64,000 nucleotides of DNA from Grifola frondosa (lineage: Eukaryota; Basidiomycota; Agaricomycetes; Polyporales; Grifolaceae): contig LUGG01000002.1 of NCBI GenBank assembly GCA_001683735.1, positions 3,100,001 through 3,164,000 of the forward strand. The letters run 5' to 3'. The position numbers were made by a program, and so were the translations under genes. A model generated the notes under the pieces. The model worked only from the letters and a program-made list of their open reading frames with translations, did not search any database and had not been told where the DNA came from. Position 1 is the stretch's first letter. Each line of letters starts with the position of its first letter. This document shows, piece after piece, positions 45,231-57,368 of the stretch.

Positions 45231-45665
45231 AAAAATGTTAGCAGGCAGCTTCAATATCGATGTCTTCAGACAATACCAGTGGACATTCTATTTTAAGGCA
45301 TCATTAGAAGGCTGGGAGACCATGTGAATGCCGCATACCTCAGGAGTTTGTGTGGCTTGGTCTGAAGCAAACTGATAAAAAGAACTGTGAAACCAAGAGT
45401 TGGAAATGTAAATGGGGACTGACTTTGGTTGATTTAGCTGATGACAGTACATGGAGAGGACCTAGATGTGGGAGGTTCTAAGTGTCTCATGGTTGATATT
45501 TTATGTCATCACCTTGTCTCGACTATTTGCAGCATAGCATTCCAGTCACGTGATCATCTGTCCAACAGCCTCATATAGGCCGACATGTTTCAATGGTGTC
45601 CATCCCTTTCCCTCTCACACTGAACTAGGACCCACCAGCTTCCCAGCCAGTCTAATCATTCGATC

Positions 45666-48600
45666 ATGTCTGAGACCTCCACCCCAATTGACGTCACCGC
45701 CGAGTTCCACAAGTTGGACGTCGTTGCAGCTCATTTGTGCTGAGAGTTTGAGACGCACCCGAATGCTGATGCCATACAGTTTGTGGCCTTCGAGAAGAAA
45801 TGGTGGAAGGAGTTGGTATGTTTCCCATATCTATCACTTGAAGGCCATTGCTGATTGCACACTATTATAGCAAACCTTGTATGTGAACACCGGGAAGATT
45901 AGGGATAAGACCAACCAATGGTGGTCTGTCCCGTACATTCTGCTCAGTGGCATCATCAAGGCTCAACATTCAAAGCACATGCAGCTCCCACGTGAGCTGA
46001 AGAATGTCACTGTCTATGATGAGAGGATGTTGGTGAGCAAGTGGTGGCCGGCACATCCAATCCCCCGGTGATTGAAGGTGAGTGCTTCAACTTTTGATTA
46101 GCACATGGACTCACTGGCACTGATTGATACAGAGAACACCAAGTCGACAGCTCCCACCCAGGTGTCTGCTGCTCAGCAAGCCACTGAGGGTAATGTGCAC
46201 GGCTCCATATGCCCTCAATCGACACCTCAACCCACAGCAGACGTTGAGGTACATGGCCTGTTGGTTGTAGTGAAGCCAGCTAAGCATTTATGTCTGGAGT
46301 TCAGTGCTACATGCTCATGGTCCACAGTTGGACCCTCAGTCATTGAAGGTATTTGTTTCCATTTCAGACTAGAATATTAATTGCATGCTTGAAATTATGT
46401 AGACACCACCCAGTCACAGGCTCCCGCTGAGGAGTCTGTAGCCAAGCAAGCAACTGTCACACATGCATATAGCTCTGGAGGCCCATACTTATTTGCTGCA
46501 CATGGTGGATTTACAACACAGCGTGAGTCATTCGGTATTCCTGCCACTGAGAAGCCTGGTGAGCAATCACATCCGGCGTTTGGCATTGCATGCTAATAGT
46601 TAACAGCCAGTGTCTCAGCAGAGGCTGCCAAATGCCAGCGCATCAAGCTCATGGCATTATGACAGAAGAGAAAGCCGAAAGCACAAGCTCAGCCAGTGGA
46701 TGTGATCAATGTGGATGCAGATGGAGATGAAGGTACAGTTTATTTTTATATGATATGTCATTTGATCTTCTGATCATAGCCAGATATCACAACCACTACC
46801 ACAATGCCTGCACCATCTGGCAAACATGCACAAGTGACAAGTGAGAAGGAGAGAGCAAGGCGAAGAAAGCCCAGACGTCATCTCACCATCGCCAGATGTG
46901 GAGATTGTCAAGGTCGTGTCGAGGAAAGGAAAGAAGAAGGCCATTGATGTCGAGATGCAGGAGAAGGAACAGGACAATGCCGGTGAGGTCTCTGCACCAG
47001 TTGTCATTCAGGAGCAGGCTGTGGACATCGAGATGATGAAGGAAGCAGAGGACAATGCCGATGCCAAAGATGTGGCAGTCGCTGCGCTGGAGAAAACTGT
47101 GGACATGGAGATGCGGGATGAGACTACGGCCACAGTGGAGAAGAGGAAGGCCAATGTGATGACACCCAGGGCAAGAAGTGAGTGAGCATGTCTCTCAGCA
47201 TGTCCAATACTGAGATGTTTTCAGGAGGTCGTTCTGGGAAGAAGACCAGAGGCAGATGCAAAGTGAAGTCACCAGAAGAGGTTCCTGAGGAGGCCGAAGC
47301 CATGGCCGTGGACAATGCCAAGGCCGGTGTGCCTTCACTCCACCAATGCTGAGCCTGGCATTGCTGCACTGGCTTCCACCACTGAGGCTGCCGCTGGTGG
47401 GTCATCACAGAATGCCAAGATCGTCATTTCGTTGTTAAGGATCTTATGGATCTGTATTCATTATGGGTCTTGGTGTATGTCCTTCTTCCACATATGTTTA
47501 CATTGCTTATCCATGAATAGGAGATATGATGCAATAAATGCAACTGTGAAAACAAGGTTTGCTACCTGATCATGGGAACGAAATTGGTCACTTGCGCCTA
47601 TTGCTGCACCCAGAAGGTCTGCTGTAGTCTAAAGCCTCCGGCAGCAGAATCAAAATTCCTTGGTGGGGACAAGGAGGCACAACAGAAGGTGCAGACTGAA
47701 GCCAGGATGAGGCACGAGCACAGGCATGTATCTCCCCTCACTCGTCAGCCGAACTGGGAGGCATACCTTCAGAGGGGACTTTACAACCTCGACAAGAAGG
47801 TGAGGATCAATCATGAGATGAAGAAGGCCACCAAGGCCAGTGAGAAGGCAATGAAGGCTGAGGAGTCCATGCCGAAGGTGACAAAGTCGAAGAAGATCCA
47901 TGCACCGAAGGCTACTAGTGAGTAATGACCTTTTTCTCATGTTCAAAACCATCATGGTGCAGCTTACATCCTCATCCCACCATGATCAGTCAAAGCATCA
48001 CCAGGGAGGGGTGATAAGTCCATCCCCAAAAAGGTTGCCACCAGCTCTGGGCCTTCAGTGCAACCCGGCCCTGCTGACTCTTCACTGGTGCTGGACGATC
48101 GAACCGGTCACCATCAGAGGTCACTGCTCTGCCTCAAGAGACTCCTTCACCTATCGCTGAACAAGTATCAGGGTCTGTGGACCCAGCTCAATCTCCCCAA
48201 CAGATGAAGATCAGCAAGAAGACTGGTGCGATGACTGTCGAGGACGAACCCCACCGGACATTCTTCAACCTGGACCACACTGCCGATTTGGACAACTCGT
48301 CACCTTCAAGTGAGCACAAGACCACTTCAAAGCCAGTCCCACTCTCCCCTAACACCGTTGTCTGATATGCACAATCAGATGCTGTGAAGTGCAAATGCCG
48401 ACACACTCAGCTCATCACGAAGGCATTGACGAACTTCATGCAAATCACCGAATGCCTTGGCACTGATCGAGACCTCACTGAGCAGTTTGAGGATATGCTC
48501 GCCATCCTGAGGGACCTCTTATACCTCAAATGCCAGTTGGACACCCAAAAGTCTGAGATGGCCACCATGGCTTCACGGGTTACAAAAAGCAGTCATGATG

Positions 48601-48962
48601 TGGGCAAGTTCAATGACAAACTCGACCAAATCATTGCCTATGTCCAAGAGGCCTCGGAGACACTCCTGAAGGTGGACGAGTTGCAAAAGGCCCAAAAGGC
48701 TTTGACCGACAGCCAGATCGCTGAGGTGTTGGGCCATATCAAAGCCCTGGAGAAGATAAACACCGGCCAGCTCACCATGGTGGAGATGATCCAACAGCAG
48801 ATGTTGGCCCTGGTTTTGGCCAACCAGAAGGTTGGAAGCACCACCACTGATGGGCAAGGTGGCCATCCCTCAAGAGAAGATCTTGCTGGTGAGCCATCGG
48901 GTTCCAGTCTGCTGTCGGGTTCCAGTGATGGTGCTGGGTCATCAGGAGGGCAGGCTGCATAG
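45666..48962 (+). pseudogene. Long KDZ cargo gene with coiled-coil C-terminus
   Basis: A multi-exon plus-strand gene. It starts MSETSTPIDVTAEFHKLDVV, has a TGA at 45,741, then NADAIQFVAFEKKWW before an intron (GTATGT...TTATAG, about 45,816-45,870). MLVSKWWPAHPIP closes the next exon; this WW-x2-HP ending and exon layout recall cargo family 1. Later exons are Thr/Gln/Pro-rich, then Lys/Glu-rich (46,840-47,185). A cysteine-rich patch (CAYCCTQKVCC) lies at about 47,590 and a Lys-rich helix at 47,790-47,925. The last exon (48,384-48,962) encodes a long heptad-rich segment (ELQKAQKALTDSQIAEVLGH) and a Ser/Gly tail ending at TAG. A second TGA lies at 46,660. Probable DNA- or partner-binding scaffold; the function is unknown. 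Confidence 0.5.
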
Positions 48963-49291
48963 AATGCCAGAGAACGCATCATTGGTGCCAAGGACACTGA
49001 CTGTCATCTCTGCTCATCCTCATTAGCTGTACTTATATTCCTTTTGTAACCATTAAAAAATGGGATTTTTCATTTTTTTGTTTCTCGGCCCTCGGCGTGT
49101 TCTCACATGAGTTATAGTAACCAGTGATGCGCATGTCGGCCATCGGCTCAGACAGATGCCGAAGGTCTTCAGTCACAGTGCTCAGCCCTCAGGTTTTTAT
49201 GATGTCCAAGTGCACAAGTTTGTTCTATGACCTATGACTACACCAATTGTCATTTGTAATAATACAAATATATATTCAAATGTCATGATCC

Positions 49292-49311
49292 TGTAACACC
49301 GAGGTGTTACA
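49292..49311. repeat. TCGGTGT-type inverted motif near the KDZ right end
   Basis: TGTAACACC and GGTGTTACA face each other across a 2-bp spacer. The same half-site recurs through the non-coding parts of the element. It is a candidate transposase-binding site. Confidence 0.6.
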
Positions 49312-49548
49312 TTCACAATCTTGAGCTGTTGTTATAAGCCTAGCAATCGCACCACTTTGTATGCCTCAGCATTGGCCTCAGGCTCCATCTGTCCCACCTT
49401 ATGTTACTATGTCACTAACAAGCATAAGTGTACCCAAATACTGCTTACTTTGTTTGGGGCATCCATCCCAATTTTTGGAAGAGTCACATTCTGGCCGGAC
49501 CACTTTCACAGGTATGCTCTCATTTTGGCCGGACCATGATCACAGCTA

Positions 49549-49647
49549 AATGCACCCATCCAGTCAGGACCAGCTCATCTGTGAAGACAGGTTTTGCTGA
49601 ACACCGGCTGGCCTTTATCAACAGACTGGTCTGACTGAAAGGTGTGA
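49549..49647 (-). repeat. Right terminal inverted repeat of the KDZ element
   Basis: Its reverse complement contains TTCACAGATGAGCTGGTCCT and GGCCAGCCGGTGTTC, matching the left end at 27,799-27,885 with scattered mismatches and the same spacing to the tip. Confidence 0.7.
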
Positions 49648-49653
49648 ACAATG

Positions 49654-51189
49654 ATGACATGAAATGAAAGACATGTAGATATCAACCCTTGAGTAGCAGA
49701 GCATGAGAAAGTGACATATCAGTGAAAGCATGCACAAAAATGAGAGCTGAGTGAGATGAAAGGGGTTGGTCAGAGAAGTGATGGACAAGGATGTGTGATG
49801 CTCCGAGGACAAGAGGTTTAAGCCTTTAGAATAAAATTAATAAATATTCTCATGGGCTTGTCAACAGTTTGATAACTTATCTGAGTTTGTGCTTCTGATT
49901 CATATCAGCACTATATGTTGTTCAGCACGTTTTTGGTCTGCAGACTTACAGAAGCGAGAACCATTCACTTGGGTACATAGTTGTGCTTGTTCACCTGAAC
50001 TGTTTGCTGTGCCTGTTCCAGCTTCAGCTGGATTTTCTTAAGATCCTTGCCTGCATTAATATGCTTTGCACAGTGTATGAGTTGATCCACATATAGTTTG
50101 ACTCATACTTTTCCTGTGCCTTGTTCACATACAATTCTTGCATGTGCTTCATCTTGAACTCCTTCATGAGCGAAATCCTGCAGTGCTTAGCATAGATTAT
50201 AAAATAATATATTGTCCATAATTGCTTGTAATGTTGAGCGATTATTGTGATACATTGCACCACACACATGAAAATTGGCAAGCACCGCCATTCGGTGCAA
50301 GACGCTGGAATGCATGACCAGAGGCACGGAACTGGATGCCAGGGATTGCAAGCCTATGATACATCTATGATAAGATAAGGTAAGGTATCTATATATGATG
50401 ATAGTCTCTTGTCTTAGATCGTAACAATTTGTGAAGTCTTCAATTTTGAATTTGACTTTAAAAGATTAATATTATATTATGTGCATGATTTAAATACCTT
50501 AATATTCTACAGCCCCACCCCCTCGTGCCCAGTGCCATCTGCTAGGTGGGTTGAGATTGAAGTGCTACATGCCACCACCCAGCTCCAGCACCTTCGCATT
50601 CACACTGTCAATGTATCGTGTTAGCCGAAATGCCTTCAATAGTGAATTTAGCATCCCCGATGTGTCTGAAAGCACCTTCCAAAGTGGCACAGCTCCTGGC
50701 ATGCTAACACTTTGAAATACTAGTTCGAGCAGTTAAGGGTCACCACATAGACCATCTTAGACTACAGAAGAGTGAGCTTCTGACTCGGATGCAATGATGA
50801 CAACCTACACCATGGTTTAGCACATTTTGTAGTGCCTTCATATATTCCTTTGACAGCTAAGATTCTGTATCCTGGCATCACAAAATCATTGAACATCGAG
50901 CACAATTATAACAAGAAAGGGAAGGTCTGCACCGGAACTTGAAGAGTTCACCAGCAGCAGCATTCTCAACATACTAGCAGTGTTCTCATTAATATCAGGT
51001 GACCATGAATAAGTGTGCTACGCCAACCTGGATATAATGTTGAAGAAGAGAGCTTGTTTTAAGATACCTAAGTGGCCTGAGATGAATACTGCATAGAGAA
51101 AGAAAGCAGACTTTCTGAGCCTGCACTGATGGACTAGCCGCTACTCCATCAGGTGTGATTACAGTGGTTGTCTGAGCAAGAATATCCAT
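49654..51189. other. AT-rich region without a recognised gene
   Basis: One minus frame (50,281-50,024) has a lysine-rich helical end (MKEFKMKHMQELYVNKAQEK) that may be a fragment of a coiled-coil protein. Nothing else is supported. Confidence 0.35.
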
Positions 51190-52514
51190 GCTTCAAGCTG
51201 TGAAAATATGTCCATCCCGAATTAGTCTACTCAGAGACAGAAGCATGTCAGCACCACGTATCAGATGACCAGACTGCCACACCGATTACTGCCACTCTGC
51301 ATCTGCTGCTAAGAATATAAGAATTTAGTTGCTCACTTATCACATCTGATGCCTTGGGCAGCTCCTTGCCAAAATAAATGAATTTCTCCTCACAATCTAT
51401 CTCTTTACCCTTGCTCTTCTCAGCTGCATGGTCCTCCTTCAAAAACAAGACACCACTTACATATGATAAAGCACCTGACAATTTGACTTCAATTTGTGCA
51501 ATTGCAGGTGGGGAGGTGAATATAAGTGCAGCACTGGATGAAACATATCTTTCCAGCTGGGAAGGACCAAATTAGGTGGGTGCGAAACTACAGGCAAAGT
51601 ACTAGACACCTTTGATGGCATCGGTGATGGCAGGCATATAGCTTTCGCCATCTCATGCTTAATGAACTTTAAATCCATCAGCAGCAACATTGGATGATTG
51701 GAATTTCTCAGCTCACGCTGCTTCAGTGGTGTCCCGGTTGACTTGAGCATCGTTGGAGACTTGGGCATCATTGGAATTTGAGCAGTTACCTCCAGCCTGA
51801 CCAGAATCTCCACAGCTGTCAATGAGTCATCCACGTCATCTACATTCATCACCTCCATGCCATGCTCTTGCTTGTCCATATTGTCCACCTCAATAGTTTT
51901 TACGACCAATGACTTTGGCATGAAGAACGAGGCCCAGCCCAATTTCAAGTGATGCATCAAAATGGATGCCTCAATTGGGTTCTGCACCTCCGGGGTGCTG
52001 GGAGCAAACATGTCCAGCAGTGGCATCACCTCATCATATGCCAGCACCTGCTCTTTGACAATCTCATTTTGTCTTCATGTCTGCATTAAAATGAGAGATG
52101 GCTCAGCAGCAGACATCTCATGTGTAATGGGTCCACTATGGAATGTAAGTAAGGATGCATACCATGCCCATAACTCTGGTTTGTTTCCATAGAAAATGTG
52201 GAGGGAGTCTGCTCTATGGCTGACAGTAGCACATCCTGTGCAGGGGCAATGGGGAGCATATTGCCAGGAACTGTAAATTCAGATATTAACAAATATTCTG
52301 AATGTGCATCGACTGACATTGAATCAGTGGGAGAAGAAACTGCAGAATGATTAGGTTCCTCACAGGGGTGAGAGTTTTCATGCCAACCCAGTATCCCCAC
52401 CACAAAGACCTTGCAGACACATGTGCAATAATCTCTGGGCCAGAATTTGCATGCGTGGATAGTGATATCTCTGGAGTTGCCTTCTCCAGTAACTATGCCA
52501 AAGGGAAGCTTCAC
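51190..52514 (-). pseudogene. Unrecognised multi-exon remnant
   Basis: Three minus-strand frames follow each other: 52,514-52,086 (LPFGIVTGEGNSRDITIHAC), 52,047-51,457 (PSTPEVQNPIEASILMHHLK and a Ser/Pro-rich part) and 51,481-51,248 (GKEIDCEEKFIYFGKELPKA). Their common direction, similar composition and plausible junctions suggest exons of one gene. No family is recognised. It may be cargo of another large element. Confidence 0.35.
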
Positions 52515-52599
52515 TTGCAGACTGCATGGACCACACAGTATGGGAGGGAGAAGAGTGAGGGATGGATCGATATATGCACATGAAAGAGATGTCTTTTAG

Positions 52600-55500
52600 G
52601 CAATTTAGAGTGATTCCTAAAATCAAAAGGGAGGTGACGTTAACGGAAAAGCACAATAGAAGAAACTGTCACTAGTAAGAGAAGGTAATTGCCGGATTCA
52701 GAAGGTCCATGCCCCAATTTGGCAATAGAAGGGAACTGGCCCACGTCTTTGCAGCAAAAAATATTGGAGCTTTACTGTTTCCATACTTATAGAATAAAAT
52801 ATACAAAACTATGGTAATATATCTACTGGGATATTACAATGGCTGCGCTGGATGCATGGAGCCTCTTGCAGTCTGGTAGCCTCTATGTAGTGTCTTGCCC
52901 ATATGCAGTATCTGATAAGCATCTATATTGGGTACCTGTGAGTTTTTGCTGATGATATATGTACTACTCAAATTCAAAGTTCCCAAAGTTGGACATATTG
53001 GGCCTCAACAGAATAATTTAAAATGCATTTTAAATTAGAAGTATATACATAATCTGACATATGTATGCAACATATTGGCTCTAAATTACATGAAGTGGCC
53101 TATGTCTGCAAGGTCAGCAGGACCTGCTGAGCACTTGCCCCACTTGGTAAGATGCCTGAAGGCTGGTAGCCTCGTGGCTGACCTTGCCACTAAGACACAT
53201 GTCTGGCAAGGCGCTGCAATCCTTACCTTAGTTTGGAGGTTTTGCTGATGTTCTCAATAAATGCCTGGTATGTATATGTGTGCTACTACTGCTTCATGAG
53301 GAATGCTGCTATCTGTTCCTCCATCTTGATTTGCTGGTGAGGAGAGGATGTGACAAGTCTGCTTGTCTGTCTCTAGCTGAAGTGTCTCCAGTGATGGACA
53401 CAGCTCTCTGGAGTGAATCAACACATAAGCCAATGCTGTGCAGAAAGCAAATGCATCTACATACTGCTTCTCGATGTTTGCTTTGCATTTTGGTGAAAAC
53501 TTGCATATAATCAGCTTGAATTTGCACATACCTCTCCTTCCAGAAAATTTCAGAGCTTCTCCATTCATCCTCATAGCACTGCACATGTAAGCAAACAGCA
53601 TGTTGACACCTCCATCACTGAGGCCTCAGAATGTATTGCAGAAATTGAGTGACTGTTCACAAAATTAAAAGAATTAGCTCACACATATTTTGACAGAGAT
53701 GTCATTGGTGCCTGACATCATGCAGACATATTGTGGTTAAGGAAAGAAATCTGATGTAGCTCTGTATAGTTACAGAAGAGAATGTCATAAGCATTAGCAG
53801 GGCTTCAATAATAGAACACTGAGAAATAAATGGAGTGAATGGTCAATAGCTGAGTTTAATTTAGATAAGGCAGGAGATGAAACCATCTGAAATACAATAT
53901 TAATTCTCTGTTCGGTGCTTATCATCATCATGACTGCTATCTCACTTCCACCTGCAACAAACACCCGCCATGATAAGCTATGATAGATTACAGAGCATAC
54001 TATTGTGGATCAGTCTCAGAACTTTTTGGTGTTTGGCACAATGTTTAGATTTTATAAAATTGAACTTGAACATTAATGTGTGAGTAGGTGTGAGTACATA
54101 TCCAGTTGGTAGCACCCATTAGAATTAATAGTTGCCCAGCAATGAAGGCGAGGACAGAACAGTGATAAGGACAAGGATTAGTGCAGGTTGAATGCAGAAG
54201 ATGGGGAGAAAAAGGATGAGGACAATGGGCAGGAAGACAAGTATGGCAAGGAGGACTTTGCATAACTGTAATATATCAGACTTCAACTTTTCGTGTCAAT
54301 TGGATTCAGACTTGAGTGTGATGACTAATGCCTGAAAGATAATTAATTGTATATATATTCAAATTTCCTCTGACTGTTAAAATCTTGTATATTTGTCCAA
54401 GCACCTGTCTACATGGTGAACACTTCCAAAGCTAGGCAAAATACTATCTCTATGTTAAAGGACTTACCTAGTTAAGCAAGTATGTGTCTCCCCAACAAAT
54501 TTTTTGCAGCTGTGCTGCAACTTGACATGTTAGCCAATAGTTTGACACTTTTGCTGATGTGGTGACTTGTGGCTGATGTATGTGTTGTAGTTGGCTGCAC
54601 TCGAAAAGGAGACAGTCAAGAAGTAATCCAAGAAGGACACCAAGAAGAAGCAATAAGAGTCCAAGGTTCTGATTATTAATCTGGTCTGTTTTGATAGATT
54701 GATGTTGATGCAAGGAGATTTTTCTATGCTCATTGCTTCTGACAGCCTATGCAAGCACCACCTATAATGTCTGCTTCCAGCAGCACAATACTAGGAATCA
54801 TCAGGAAACGATCTTATCTCCATCAGCTCTGAATGGTATCAGATGAAGTCATGAAGCTATAGAGATCCCCCCTAAAATGCAGAGATACCAGTATCTGGCT
54901 AGCACTAAATGAAGACAGACTCTCTACACAGAGTGAGATGGAGCCATGGAGCCATTTTCATGATGCTGAAAATTAACAAAATCAGAGTTCTCACAGAAGA
55001 TATTTTCTCTTTAATAGTGAAGAAAGTGAATAAATAGAAAACACATTTTTATATGTGCTTGAGAAGTGTGTCTATGATAGATGCAAAAACATGTCTCCAT
55101 TTGGCTCTGGACAGAGCCCATGGAGATCTTATCTCTGTCTGAAGATTTGACAGTTTCCTGGTGATGCCCCTGATGGTACATCTGGCTTATTGCTGATAAT
55201 AAAGCTCATCCAGCCACCAATCGAGCAAGAGCCAGCACAACCTGGCAATGTATAATATATAAATAGTATTAGATAGAGATGAGCTGTGCTAGTTAAGAAT
55301 GGCCAAAATTATAGCATGTAAGAGCATGATTGAGCAGAATACAATTCACAAAATAATGCTAGCTCTTGCTAGACAAATTTTCAGTTTGATTCTCAGATCT
55401 TTCAGTTTACTCATTAGGAAGGAGCAATGACAAAAGAATTGATTCTCTGCTATATAGCACTAGACAAGATACAACAAAAGGGGCCTGATCACCACATGAC

Positions 55501-55766
55501 TACAGTTTGAGACCACCTAAGAAGTACATAGCATTCAAAAAACCATGCAGAATGTTGAAACCTTTGCAACTGTCAAGCTGGGCACTATTGAAGTACCTGG
55601 CTGGAATGCATACATAAAGGTGGGTGAAATGAAGCAGCGGGATGTTGCAATCCTCTGGTACATGCCATGCTATGCAAGTTTAATCACATAGAGGCTATAA
55701 AAAAGATGAGTGTAGTTTTTCAGTTTTGATTTTGTAAAGGACTCACCTTCAAATCATAGATACCAT
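52600..55766. other. AT-rich region without a recognised gene
   Basis: Scattered frames of up to 115 codons on both strands (such as 53,601-53,254) show no domain. No repeat with another part of the window was noticed, apart from short motifs. Confidence 0.35.
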
Positions 55767-56530
55767 TCAGGATGCAGCCAAAACACTCAATCCACCATCT
55801 TGTGGTGTGGAGGTTGTTGCCGTGGCTGATGCATTTAGTGGAGTGACCACAGCTGTGGACTTTTTCTGTAGTGAAACCATATTCACACCTGTAAATATTG
55901 AAATCTCAATAAAATAAATGTACTTGCTAAGTTTCTCGCCCATACCTTGTATGCATCTTGCTGCATAGCTGACAACCTTTCCAGTAAACATTGAATTGGC
56001 CTTTGAAGCTGCCTGGGTTTTGTGTGTGCCATTCACCTTCATAGATATTCCTGGAAAAGAAAGAAGTAAGTATAGAGTGATGAAGGAACATTAATAGGCA
56101 CATATCTCACCATGACTGCACTATTCAGCCACAACTTCAGCATTTCTGCTGTTGATTGCAGATAAGATTTGACCTTTCAACCTTGTGCTGATTATACACA
56201 ACATATGTCAGCATTGTCTTGAACTCCTGTTCTTAATGAGGTATTGACTATATCAGCAGCCATCAACTCACTGACCAGTGCCAAAACAGGAGTAAAAGAA
56301 TTAGCAGTTTCTGTAGCAGAAGTAGATGTCATGAGGCTGGAGAAAGTGTTGGGAACCATGTGCCAAGTAGAGTTGGGGGTAATTCGAGTAGATAATGCTG
56401 ACAACAGCAGCATTATTGCAGACAGATTGGAAGGTGCTGGCATCACCGATGCTGATGCTGCCAAAGGTGGGGATATGGATGAGGTGGTCATTATTGCTGT
56501 CAGAACTGCAAGAGGATTAGCTGATGGATT
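55767..56530 (-). other. Weak minus-strand coding-like remnant
   Basis: Frames 56,575-56,192 and 56,042-55,767 are Ser/Thr/Ala-rich (NPLAVLTAIMTTSSISPPLA; STAVVTPLNASATATTSTPQ). The first also begins inside MITE copy E. A plus frame of 108 codons overlaps it, so which strand is coding, if either, is open. Confidence 0.25.
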
Positions 56531-56532
56531 TA

Positions 56533-56856
56533 GTGTTGCTGCAGCTAAGTTAGGCCTAAATGATATATGACTCATAACTTGTGCAGTTTTTCAGATATCA
56601 TAGTGATCTTACCTTCATTTTGTACCCTAAATATAGTGACATTGTATGCCAAAGAGCAAAATGTTATACCTTATATTGATGGAGATATGGCCAAAAAGCC
56701 AATTGCAAAGTTCGACCTTTTAATCAGCTTTATTACCAATGTAACTGAAATTGAAACATATTAAAGATAATTATGCAAATGATTGTATTATATACATATA
56801 CATCTTAGCCATCAATTTCAATTAAGATCATGTTATTATCTGCAAAACTCATATCA
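56533..56856 (+). mobile_element. MITE copy E, 3'-truncated
   Basis: It begins GTGTTGCTGCAGCTAAGTTA after TA (56,531-56,532) and follows the consensus to ACTCATATCA. The last ~50 bp, including the right inverted repeat, are missing. Confidence 0.8.
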
Positions 56857-57368
56857 ATCTCTGCAAAGAGTCCTGTATAGAGAAGACATGTGTTACAATG
56901 ACCATAGAATCAATCCCACTAAGGTCCTGAATGACCCTTTTAATTTTGTCATGTGAGTAAATTTCACAGGAGGGGTAATAGTGCATGAGAGCATCATGAA
57001 CATCCATATAGATTTGTTCAGAGGCATTGCTGATAGCCAAAAAGATGTCTAGGAAAAGATGAAGAATGGAGTTATCAATATCAAGTTCAGCTTTCTTTGA
57101 ATTTTGCAAACAGAAAATATTCTGCTCATTAAAATCACTGTGTCATCACTTTTCTCATATTGAGCAGCCCTGAGCTGCTCTCTAAATTCCTCTGCAATGT
57201 GAATATCATCCACTTTAAATTTAATATTCTCCACTGTAATTTCGATGGGATCTTCATCATCATTTGAAACAGAGCTGTCTGCTTGATGGTCCTTCTGGGT
57301 TTGAGCAAACATACTGTGAATGTTGACACTTGCTTCATTGAGATCAAGCTTGGCAAGCTATTGGACAA
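56857..57368 (-). pseudogene. Unassigned two-frame remnant
   Basis: The minus frames 57,312-57,049 (DEDPIEITVENIKFKVDDIH, EEFREQLRAAQYEKSDDT) and 57,109-56,849 (NASEQIYMDVHDALMHYYPS) may be exons of one gene. The charged, helical composition looks coding. No family is recognised. It is cut at its 3' end by the truncated MITE E. Confidence 0.3.

Larger units (their letters stand above)
27792..49647. mobile_element. ~21.9-kb KDZ (Kyakuja-Dileera-Zisupton) element with cargo
   Basis: The element is bounded by inverted ends. TTCACAGGCGAGCTGGTCCT at 27,852 corresponds to TTCACAGATGAGCTGGTCCT on the minus strand at 49,585-49,566, and each block lies about 60 bp from the proposed tip. ACAATG precedes the left tip (27,786-27,791) and follows the right tip (49,648-49,653). 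Contents, left to right: three small minus-strand cargo genes, KDZ transposase, TET/JBP-like oxygenase, a plus-strand cargo gene split by a 3-kb insertion, an acidic minus-strand gene and a long plus-strand cargo gene. KDZ elements of tens of kilobases that carry TET/JBP genes are known from basidiomycetes (Iyer and colleagues, 2014). The borders rest on eye alignment and could move by some bases. The damaged transposase suggests that this copy could not move by itself. Confidence 0.75.

Noticed and set aside
27786..49655. A full 8-bp target duplication of the KDZ element
   Set aside because: Only six bases (ACAATG) agree, and the tips are defined by an imperfect alignment, so the duplication is mentioned only as possible.
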